From assembly GCA_044506565.1 (NCBI GenBank), contig JBIQKN010000085.1, forward strand, positions 1-10,425: 10,425 bases of DNA, given 5' to 3'. This document shows positions 1-6,390 of this stretch, in pieces. The DNA is from Croceibacterium_A sp044506565. GTDB lineage: Bacteria; Pseudomonadota; Alphaproteobacteria; Sphingomonadales; Sphingomonadaceae. Each line of letters starts with the position of its first letter. Within the stretch, counting starts at the first letter, position 1. The translations under genes and the position numbers were made by a program. The notes under the pieces were generated by a model that did no database searches, was not told where the DNA came from, and saw only the letters and a list, made by a program, of their open reading frames with translations.

Positions 1-1949
1 CGCCGCTTGCCCTGGTGGCGAATGTTCCCGGGCCGGCCGCGCTGGCCTTGCAGGTATTTGCCGCGCGGCTTCTTCTTTGCCTCCGGCCGCGCACCTCGCG
101 GCTCGATGGGCTTGCCGCCGTCGCTGTCGAGGACCTCGAACTTGAGCGCGCCGGTCAGCGGGTTGGCTTCGCCGAGGCGCAGGTCGAGCGTGTCGCCGAC
201 CGCGTAGCGGGTGCCGGTCTCCTCGCCGACCAGCGCGCGAGCAGCCTCGTCGTAGCGGAAGTACTCGCGGCCCAAGGCGGAGACCGGGACCAGCCCGTCG
301 CCGCCGAGGCCGACAATGGTGGCGAAGAAGCCGAAGCTCTGCACGCCGGTGATGCGGGTCGGGAAGGTCTCGCCGACACGGCCCGAAAGCCAGGCGGCGA
401 CGTAGCGGTCGATCGTGTCCCGCTCGGCTTCCATCGCGCGGCGCTCGGTCTGGCTGATCGCGTCGGTGACTTTCGACAGGTCGGCGCGGTCCTGTTCGGA
501 CAGGCCCGTCTTCGGTGGCAGGCTGCCGGACGGCTTCGGTTGCTCGAGATGGAACGAATCGACCAGCGCCCGGTGCACCAGCAGGTCGGCGTAGCGACGG
601 ATCGGCGAGGTGAAGTGCGCATAGCTGCCGAGCGAGAGGCCGAAGTGGCCGACGTTCTTCGGGCCGTAATAGGCCTGGGTCTGGCTGCGCAGCACGGCTT
701 CCATCACCAGCGCCTTCTCGCCCTCGTCGGCCACGTCCTTGATCATGCGGTTGAACAGGCTCGGGGTGATGACCTGGCCGAGAGCGAGCTTCTTGCCGAT
801 GCTGTCGAAGTAATCGCGCAGGGCGATCAGCTTCTCGCGCGTCGGCGGCTCGTGGACGCGATAGACCACCGGGCTGGCCTTGCTCTCGAGCGCCTTCGCA
901 GCCGCGACATTGGCGGCGATCATGAAGTCCTCGACCACGCGGTGTGCGTCGAGCCGCTCGCGGATGGCGATCTCGGCGATGCGGCCCTTGTCGTCGAGCA
1001 TCACGCGGCGCTCGGGCAGCTCGAGCTCGAGCGGGTCGCGAGCTTCGCGGGCCCTGTAGAGCGCCCGCCAGGCGGCCCAGAGGTTCCGGAGGACTTCGAG
1101 CGGGACTTGTTCCCCCTCCCTGGCGGTGCCGGCCTCGCGCGACTCCCCCTCTCCCACCCCTCTCCCCTGCAGGGGAGAGGGCTGCCGGGCGCCGTCGATC
1201 CGCGCTTGCGCGTCTTCGTAGGCGATGACTTCGGCGATGCGCACGAGCGCGCGGGTGAAGCGCCAGTCCTTCACCCGGCCGTGCTTGTCGATCCGCAGGT
1301 GGCAGGCCATCGCCGCGCGATCCTCGCCCGCCCTGAGCGAGCAGACGTCGGCGCTGAGCACCTCGGGCAGCATCGGCACCACGCGGTCGGGGAAGTAGAC
1401 CGAGTTGCCGCGCCGGCGCGCTTCCTTGTCGATCGCGCCGCCGGGCCGGACGTAGAAGCTGACGTCGGCGATCGCGACGACCGCGCTGAAGCCCCCTTCC
1501 CCGTCAGGTTCGGCCCAGATCGCGTCGTCGTGGTCGCGCGCGTCGGCCGGGTCGATCGCGACGATCGGCAGGTTGCGCAGGTCCTCGCGGTGCTCCTCGC
1601 TGAGCGGCAGCTTCGCCACGCGTTCGGCCTCGGCGATCGTCTCGTCGCGGAAGATGTAGGGGATGCCGTACTTGTGGATCGCGATCAGGCTGAAGCTCTT
1701 CGGGGCCAGCGGATCGCCGAGCACCTCGACCACCCGGACGCCCGAGCGCGGGGTGCGGCCGGGCTCGGCGAGCACGAGTTGGCCCGGCTCGGCGCCGCCG
1801 AGGTCGGCGATCGGCGAAGCGTTGCGGACGCGCTTGTCGGTCGGCGCGAGCCAGGCCTTGCCGCTGCCGTCGAGCTCGACCACGCCGAGCAGCCCCTCGC
1901 CGCGTGCGGGGAGCTTCTTCATCGGGTGCGCGGTCCAGCCGCGGCCGGT
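1..1949 (-). CDS. rnr: Ribonuclease R (3'-5' exoribonuclease), partial at both ends
   Basis: RNase R degrades structured RNA processively from the 3' end in the cytoplasm. The minus-strand frame is open for all 649 visible codons. The visible fragment starts in the N-terminal cold-shock region; roughly 120-130 residues, including the helix-turn-helix and the start codon, are lost in the N run. The RNB catalytic domain follows. Its metal-binding motif IDPADARDHDDA (fragment residues 132-143) carries the aspartates matching E. coli RNase R D272, D278, D280 and D281. The family signature YAHFTSPIRRYADLLVHR lies near 570-623. An S1 RNA-binding domain follows (about 165-375), then a basic tail rich in K, R and G ending NIRHQGKR. 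No stop codon is seen, because the frame runs off the window edge within a few residues of the expected C-terminus. The oddity is an in-frame palindromic repeat at 1107-1190. The closest alternative is RNase II, but the conserved residues and basic tail favour RNase R. Confidence 0.95.
1107..1190. repeat. Palindromic repeat inserted in frame within rnr
   Basis: The core is a perfect 24-bp palindrome at 1158-1181. Its left arm is CCCTCTCCCCTG, the right arm is the exact reverse complement, and a PstI-type CTGCAG sits at the centre. On the left are further C-rich, CTCCC-type repeats. Read on the rnr strand it encodes QPSPLQGRGVGEGE followed by a low-complexity stretch rich in G, E, R and A. RNase R homologues have only about ten linker residues here, between the IAYED..IDG segment and LWAAWRAL, so the element adds roughly 20 residues net without breaking the frame. 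It resembles REP-type dispersed palindromes and, in being protein-coding, the Rickettsia palindromic elements. Only one copy lies in this window, so dispersal in the genome is inferred. The exact borders are approximate. Confidence 0.7.
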
Positions 1950-2049
1950 NNNNNNNNNNNNNNNNNNNNNNNNNNNNNNNNNNNNNNNNNNNNNNNNNNN
2001 NNNNNNNNNNNNNNNNNNNNNNNNNNNNNNNNNNNNNNNNNNNNNNNNN
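1950..2049. other. Assembly gap (100 N)
   Basis: Exactly 100 undetermined bases, the conventional placeholder for a scaffold join of unknown length. It removes the 5' end of rnr and possibly sequence upstream of the M3 peptidase gene. Any reading frame drawn through it is meaningless. Confidence 0.98.
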
Positions 2050-2057
2050 GCGGGAGA

Positions 2058-2086
2058 TTGTCGGAGACGGTTGCACTCGATACAAA
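2058..2086 (+). promoter_or_regulatory. Candidate sigma-70 type promoter for the M3 peptidase
   Basis: TTGTCG (2058-2063) is separated by 17 bases from TACAAA (2081-2086). Each hexamer matches the consensus at 4 of 6 positions with ideal spacing, and the -10 element ends 35 bases before the start codon. This is the best pair in the 72 bases available after the gap, but the match is weak and the real promoter could lie in the missing sequence. Confidence 0.3.
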
Positions 2087-2121
2087 CGCGCATTCGACCT
2101 GTGGACAGGAAGCTTCCCATC

Positions 2122-4125
2122 ATGACCAAGACTTTCGCTGCCGCGCTGCTCGCGGCCACGACCCTTTCGGCCCCCGCGCATGCGGCGGGGATTCTCGAGA
2201 CCATGGGCCCGATCCTCGCGGAAGCGCCCGATGCGGCGACGCTCGACGCCGAGTGCGACCGCTACGTCGGCGAGATCGAGGCGCGCCAGGCGGCGCTCGA
2301 GGGCGAGACCGGGCCGGCGACTGTCGACGGCACGCTGGCGCGGTTCGACGAGGTTACGGCGCTGATCAACGGCGGGCTCGGCGAGTTCACGCTCTACCAG
2401 CAGGTGATGGCCGACCAGTCGCGGCGCGATGCCGGGGCGAACTGCCAGGTGCGCCTGTCGGCGCTCGGTAGCAAGCTCAGCCTGTCGCGGCCGATCTACG
2501 ACCGGCTCAAGGCGATCGACCCGCAGGGCGCCGACGAGGCGACCGCGCTCTACGTGTCGCGCACGCTGCAGGCGTTCGAGCGTTCGGGCGTCGCGCTCGA
2601 CGAGGCGCAGCGCGCGCGGGTGCAGGAGCTCAACGAGGAGCTGGCGCGGCTCGGCACCGAGTTCGACACCAATATCGCCAACGGACGCCAGGTCATCAAG
2701 GTCGACCCGGCCGAGCTCGCCGGCCTGCCGGCGGACTTCATCGCCACGCACAAGCCGGGCGTCGACGGGATGGTCGAGATCTCGACCGACACCCCCGACT
2801 ATCAGCCGGTGATGACTTATGCCGAGAGCGACGCGCTGCGGCGGCGGCTGTCGGAAGTCTACAATCGCCGCGCCTATCCGCAGAACGACGCGGTGCTGAA
2901 GCAGATCTTCACGCTGCGGCAGGAGCTGGCCGAGATCCTCGGGAGGCCGAACTACGCCTCGCTGGTGCTCGAGGACAAGATGGTCGACAGCCCGGCCAGG
3001 GTGCAGGAGCTGCTGACCGAGATGGCGGCGGCGGCGCGGCCCGCGGCGATGCGCGACTACGAGAAGAACCTCGAGGTGCTGCGCGAGCTGCGTCCGGGGG
3101 CCGACGAGATCCAGTTCTGGCAGACCGGCTGGCTGTCGCCCAAGGTGCAGCAGAAGTACTACGCCTACGACCCGCAGGAGGCGCGGCAGTACTTCGCCTA
3201 CGACAACGTGCGCGACGGCATCCTCAGGCTGACCGAGGACCTGTTCGGTGTCGACATCCGGCCGTGGGACACGCCGCTGTGGGATCCGGACGTCGAGGCC
3301 TACGAGATGGTCGAGGGCGACCGGGTGATCGGCCGGTTCTACTTCGACTCGCACCCGCGGCCGGGCAAGTACACCCATGCCAACATGATCCCGCTCCGGC
3401 CCGGGGCGGACGGCGAGCCGCCGGTCGCGGCGCTGGTCATGAACCTGCCCAAGGGCGACCACTCGACCGGGCTGATGGAGCACAGCCAGGTCACGACCTT
3501 CCTCCACGAGTTCGGCCACATGATCCACGGGATGTTCGGCGGGCACACGCGCTGGCTCGGCCAGTCGGGCGTCGCCACCGAGTGGGACTTCGTCGAAGCG
3601 CCGAGCCAGATGCTCGAGAACTGGGTCTACGACTACGACACGCTCGCCGGGTTCGCGGTCGACAAGGACGGCAACACGATCCCGCGCGAACTGGTCGAGA
3701 AGATGAACCGCGCGCGCTACTTCAACCTCGGCCTCGGCGACATGACGCAGCTCGGCTATGCGAACATTTCGCTGCAGTTCCACCAGAACCCGGTGCCCGA
3801 GGACCTCGGCGCGGCAACCCGCCAGTGGCGCGACCAGTACGCGATCGTGCCGGCGCCCGAGTGGGTGCAGTTCCAGGACGCGTTCGGGCACCTCAACGGC
3901 TATTCGGCGATCTACTACACCTACCGCTGGTCGAAGGTGATCGCCGACGACCTGTTCACCCGCTTCGCCGCCGAGGGGTTGCGCAACCCGGAAACGGCGC
4001 AGGCCTATCGCGAGGCCGTGCTGAACCCGGGCGGGACCAAGCCCGCGGCGGAGCTGGTGCGCGATTTCCTCGGGCGCGACGTGAGCCTCGATGCCTACCG
4101 GGCCGAGATGGAGAAGGATCGCTGA
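2122..4125 (+). CDS. Exported M3-family zinc metallopeptidase (oligopeptidase / peptidyl-dipeptidase type)
   Basis: Complete protein of 667 residues, normal for the thimet oligopeptidase / Dcp family. These enzymes hydrolyse short peptides in a deep channel. The start ATG is preceded by AGGAAG (2107-2112) at 9 bases. Residues 1-21 are a Sec signal peptide: a basic start, a hydrophobic core, and APAHA followed by AG as the likely cleavage site. There is no lipobox cysteine, so a soluble periplasmic enzyme is expected. The zinc motif HEFGH is at residues 462-466, with H462 and H466 as ligands and E463 as catalytic base. The third ligand is E492 in DFVEAPSQMLENW. The substrate-binding segment is GHLNGYSAIYYTYRWSKV, with Y594 and Y601 matching the paired tyrosines of thimet oligopeptidase. 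The loop between H590 and Y594 is one residue shorter than in that enzyme. The gene is alone on its contig, so its operon context is unknown. The choice between Dcp-like and oligopeptidase A-like specificity cannot be made from sequence alone. Confidence 0.93.
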   Translation: MTKTFAAALLAATTLSAPAHAAGILETMGPILAEAPDAATLDAECDRYVGEIEARQAALEGETGPATVDGTLARFDEVTALINGGLGEFTLYQQVMADQSRRDAGANCQVRLSALGSKLSLSRPIYDRLKAIDPQGADEATALYVSRTLQAFERSGVALDEAQRARVQELNEELARLGTEFDTNIANGRQVIKVDPAELAGLPADFIATHKPGVDGMVEISTDTPDYQPVMTYAESDALRRRLSEVYNRRAYPQNDAVLKQIFTLRQELAEILGRPNYASLVLEDKMVDSPARVQELLTEMAAAARPAAMRDYEKNLEVLRELRPGADEIQFWQTGWLSPKVQQKYYAYDPQEARQYFAYDNVRDGILRLTEDLFGVDIRPWDTPLWDPDVEAYEMVEGDRVIGRFYFDSHPRPGKYTHANMIPLRPGADGEPPVAALVMNLPKGDHSTGLMEHSQVTTFLHEFGHMIHGMFGGHTRWLGQSGVATEWDFVEAPSQMLENWVYDYDTLAGFAVDKDGNTIPRELVEKMNRARYFNLGLGDMTQLGYANISLQFHQNPVPEDLGAATRQWRDQYAIVPAPEWVQFQDAFGHLNGYSAIYYTYRWSKVIADDLFTRFAAEGLRNPETAQAYREAVLNPGGTKPAAELVRDFLGRDVSLDAYRAEMEKDR

Positions 4126-4130
4126 TCCTT
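4114..4130 (+). repeat. Inverted repeat across the stop codon of the M3 peptidase gene
   Basis: AAGGATC (4114-4120) and GATCCTT (4124-4130) form a perfect 7-bp stem with a 3-base loop, and the TGA stop at 4123-4125 lies at the loop/stem junction. It may be the upstream part of a 3' end structure. No T-tract is visible before the N run begins at 4137, so it cannot be called a terminator. Confidence 0.35.
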
Positions 4131-4136
4131 GCCAGG

Positions 4137-4236
4137 NNNNNNNNNNNNNNNNNNNNNNNNNNNNNNNNNNNNNNNNNNNNNNNNNNNNNNNNNNNNNNNN
4201 NNNNNNNNNNNNNNNNNNNNNNNNNNNNNNNNNNNN
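4137..4236. other. Assembly gap (100 N)
   Basis: A second run of exactly 100 N, again a scaffold placeholder. It removes the 3' end of proS (about 45-50 codons) and whatever lies downstream of the M3 peptidase. The two genes face each other across it (convergent), if the join is correct. Confidence 0.98.
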
Positions 4237-5626
4237 TCGGGCGCGACCACTGGACCTCGACCCAGCCCGGGTAGCGGCGGTCCTCGCCGAAGAACGCGGC
4301 GAGCTCGTCGAAGCTTTTCACATCGCGGACGATGTTCGCGTCGCGGCGCGACCTCGCCTCGGCGAGCAGGCCGGCCTGGATTTCCTCGAGCAGCGCGCCG
4401 ATCGCGGGGGCGAGCGCGTCGCGGGCTGGGGTTTCGAAGGCCGGCTTGCCGTCGGGCCCCCACAGCCGGTCGCGGCGCAGCAGGCTGACGGTGCCGGCGT
4501 CCATGTCGCGCGGGCCGACCTCGACGATCACCGGCGCGCCGCGGCGGACCCAGTCCCAGCGCTTGGCGGCCGCCTTGCCGGGGCGCGTGTCGTGCAGCAC
4601 GCGGACCTTCTCGCCGAGCGCGCCCTGCGCCGCGATCGCCGTCTTGAGCGTTTCGCAGTATTCGAGCAGAGCGGCGTCGCTGTCGTTGTCGCGCAGCATC
4701 GGCAGTATCACGACTTGCTGCGGGGCGAGCGCCGGCGGCACGCGCAGGCCGTCGTCGTCCCCGTGGGTCATGATCAGCGCGCCGACCATCCGGGTGGAAA
4801 CACCCCAGCTGGTGGTGTGGGCGAGCTGCTGGCCGCCCTCGCGGTCCTGGAAGCGGATGTTGGCGGCCTCGGCGAAGCTGGTGCCGAGGTAGTGCGAGGT
4901 GCCGGCCTGGAGCGCCTTGCCGTCCTGCATCATCGCCTCGATCGACCAGGTCGAGACCGCGCCCGGGAAGCGCTCGTTCTCGGGCTTCTCGCCGGCAACG
5001 ACCGGGAGCGCGACGTCCTCCTCGGCGAAGGCGCGGTACATTTCGAGCGCGCGCATCGTCTCGCGCATCGCGTCCTCGCGGTTTTCGTGCGCCGTGTGGC
5101 CCTCCTGCCAGAGGAACTCGCTGGTGCGCAGGAACATGCGCGTGCGCATCTCCCAGCGGACCACGTTGGCCCACTGGTTGAGCAGCAGCGGCAGGTCGCG
5201 CCACGACTGGATCCAGCGGCTCATCGCGTCGCCGATGATCGTTTCCGAGGTCGGGCGGACGATCAGCGGTTCCTCCAGCTTCGCCTCGGGATCGGGGATC
5301 AGGCCGCCCTTGCCGTCGGCGATCAGTCGGTGGTGCGTGACCACCGCCATCTCCTTGGCGAAGCCCTCGACGTGGGCCGCCTCGCGGACGAAGTTGCCGA
5401 GCGGGATGAACAGCGGGAAGTAGGCGTTCTCGACCCCCGCGGCCTTGATCCGCGCATCGAGCAGGCGCTGCATCCGCTCCCAGATGCCGTAGCCCCACGG
5501 CTTGATCACCATGCAGCCGCGCACGCCCGATTCCTCGGCCATGTCGGCGGCGGAGACGACCTCCTGGTACCAGGCGGCGAAGTCGTCCTCGCGCTTGAGG
5601 GTCAGGGCGTGGCGGATGGCGGACAT
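4237..5626 (-). CDS. proS: Prolyl-tRNA synthetase, archaeal/eukaryotic-like form, 3' end missing
   Basis: ProRS is a class II aminoacyl-tRNA synthetase that charges tRNA(Pro) with proline. 463 residues are visible and the C-terminus is lost in the N run. Class II motif 1 is in the region of residues 38-75. Motif 2 includes RPTSET (124-129), NVVRWEMRTRMFLRTSEFL and HTAHE (177-181). Motif 3 is around SWGVSTRMVGALIMTHGDDD (273-292). There is no roughly 180-residue editing insertion between motifs 2 and 3, and the order of segments matches the Thermus/archaeal type rather than the E. coli type. The anticodon-binding domain follows; the usual C-terminal zinc-like extension would lie in the gap. 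The ATG start is supported by AAGG (5634-5637) with 7 bases of spacing. The gene has its own 155-bp upstream region with palindromes, so it is probably transcribed separately from phaR. Confidence 0.95.
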
Positions 5627-5652
5627 GGGGCTACCTTACATGGGCTTTGCGC

Positions 5653-5677
5653 CGCGCCCCTAGCCTTTCGGGGCGCG
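5653..5677. repeat. GC-rich hairpin in the proS leader
   Basis: CGCGCCCC (5653-5660) and GGGGCGCG (5670-5677) make a perfect 8-bp stem with a 9-base loop, ending 26 bases before the proS start codon. No T-run follows on either strand, so it is not an obvious intrinsic terminator. It may be a structured 5' leader or a chance GC-rich inverted repeat. I see no T-box or known riboswitch around it. Confidence 0.45.
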
Positions 5678-5702
5678 CAAAGTCGAGGCACTAGTTCGCG
5701 GC

Positions 5703-5725
5703 AAAACAGGGACAGTCCCTCTTTT
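5703..5725. repeat. Near-palindrome, copy 1 (phaR-proS intergenic)
   Basis: AAAACAGGGAC, a central A at 5714, then GTCCCTCTTTT. The arms pair except for one position (C opposite C). It shares the 19-mer GGGACWGTCCCTCTTTTCG with copy 2, differing only at the central base (W = A here, T in copy 2), and the two centres are 48 bases apart. It lies upstream of proS and may be one half of a REP-type pair. Confidence 0.7.
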
Positions 5726-5750
5726 CGCAGCGCTTGCGGATCGGTGGGAA

Positions 5751-5773
5751 AAAAGAGGGACTGTCCCTCTTTT
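5751..5773. terminator. Palindrome copy 2, candidate bidirectional intrinsic terminator after phaR
   Basis: AAAAGAGGGAC, a central T at 5762, then GTCCCTCTTTT: perfect 11-base arms about one central base. As RNA it folds to a 10-bp stem with a 3-base loop, with an A-tract on one side and a U-tract on the other, the layout of a bidirectional rho-independent terminator. It starts 8 bases after the phaR stop codon on the minus strand, where the transcript would end in six U residues. It is flanked by an 8-bp direct repeat TCGGTGGG (5741-5748 and 5773-5780, overlapping the palindrome by one base). It could serve as the phaR terminator and also be a dispersed repeat. Confidence 0.55.
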
Positions 5774-5781
5774 CGGTGGGC

Positions 5782-6327
5782 CTATTTGCCGAGCTCGTCG
5801 AGCTTGCGCTGCATCTCGGCCATCTGGCGGCGGAGCGCGTCGAGGTCGCTGTCGCCCGGGGGCGGCGGCGGGGGCGGCTCCTTGGCGCCGGGCATGAACG
5901 CGCTCGCAGCGGCCTTGAACATCGCCATGTTGGTCTCGGCCATCTTGGCGAAGGCGTCAGGGCCCATGCTCGCCTGCCAGGTCTCCTGGAGCTTGCGCTG
6001 GTTGGCGCGGAAGTTCTCCATCGTGGCTTCGAGGTAGTGCGGCATCAGCGCCTGCATCGAGTTGCCGTACATCGAGATCAGCTGGCGCAGGAAGCTGATC
6101 GGCAGCATCTGCTCGCCGTGCGACTCCTCTTCCATGATGATCTGGGTGAGGATCTGGTGCGTGATGTCGTTGCCGGTCTTGGCGTCGAGCACCTGGAAGT
6201 CGATGCCCTCGCGCGTCATCCGCGCGAGATCGTCCAGCGTGATGTAGCTCGAGGAACGCGTGTTGTAGAGGCGCCGGTTGGCGTATTTCTTGATGATAAT
6301 GGGCTCGTCGCCCCTTTCGGTGGCCAT
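5782..6327 (-). CDS. phaR: Polyhydroxyalkanoate synthesis regulator PhaR
   Basis: PhaR is a DNA-binding repressor that also binds PHA granules, so phasin and PHA genes are derepressed when polymer accumulates. The protein has 181 residues. The N-terminal PHB/PHA accumulation DNA-binding domain spans about residues 9-65, with the characteristic IIIKKYANRRLYNTRSSSYI segment. A PHB_acc-type region follows (about 72-115: MLPISFLRQLISMYGNSMQ). A linker of seven consecutive prolines lies at 151-157, before a short C-terminal coiled-coil helix (161-180). GGGGAG (6335-6340) sits 7 bases before the ATG. The gene follows alr after 63 bp that contain TGC-rich inverted motifs consistent with autoregulation. 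No PHA synthase or phasin gene is in the window. Confidence 0.95.
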   Translation of the reverse strand: MATERGDEPIIIKKYANRRLYNTRSSSYITLDDLARMTREGIDFQVLDAKTGNDITHQILTQIIMEEESHGEQMLPISFLRQLISMYGNSMQALMPHYLEATMENFRANQRKLQETWQASMGPDAFAKMAETNMAMFKAAASAFMPGAKEPPPPPPPGDSDLDALRRQMAEMQRKLDELGK

Positions 6328-6365
6328 CCGGCTACTCCCCAGCGCGCGGAAGACGACCTTAGCAC

Positions 6366-6384
6366 CTGCATTATGTGCAGTGCA
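6366..6384. promoter_or_regulatory. TGC-rich inverted motif upstream of phaR, candidate PhaR operator
   Basis: CTGC (6366-6369) and GCAG (6377-6380) form an inverted repeat with a 7-base spacer, and a third TGCA follows at 6381-6384. PhaR proteins of alphaproteobacteria such as Paracoccus are known to bind TGC-rich sites and to repress their own gene. The position, 39 to 57 bases before the phaR start codon, suits an autorepressor site. The spacer is longer than the 3-4 bases I recall for Paracoccus PhaR, so this is an inference. Confidence 0.4.
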
Positions 6385-6390
6385 ACAAGG

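Noticed and set aside
15..2471. Very long plus-strand open frame opposite rnr and running through the first gap
   Set aside because: It is the antisense shadow of rnr in GC-rich DNA and crosses 100 N. Its translation is low-complexity, rich in A, R, D and V, with no recognisable domain, whereas the minus frame gives clear RNase R motifs.
1504..3891. Long minus-strand open frame spanning rnr, the gap and the M3 peptidase
   Set aside because: It passes through the N run and lies out of frame with both real genes. The true products are shown by HEFGH on the plus strand and the RNase R motifs in another minus frame.
5678..5750. A clear proS promoter
   Set aside because: I looked for -35/-10 pairs on the minus strand between the palindromes and the leader hairpin and found none good enough to report.
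5703..5773. CRISPR-like repeat-spacer unit
   Set aside because: Only two copies, each strongly palindromic, with one 29-base interval and no cas genes; a REP-like pair or terminator is a better reading.
4091..6037. Plus-strand open frame opposite proS and phaR
   Set aside because: Antisense shadow of two well-supported genes; it begins before an N run and shows no family motif.
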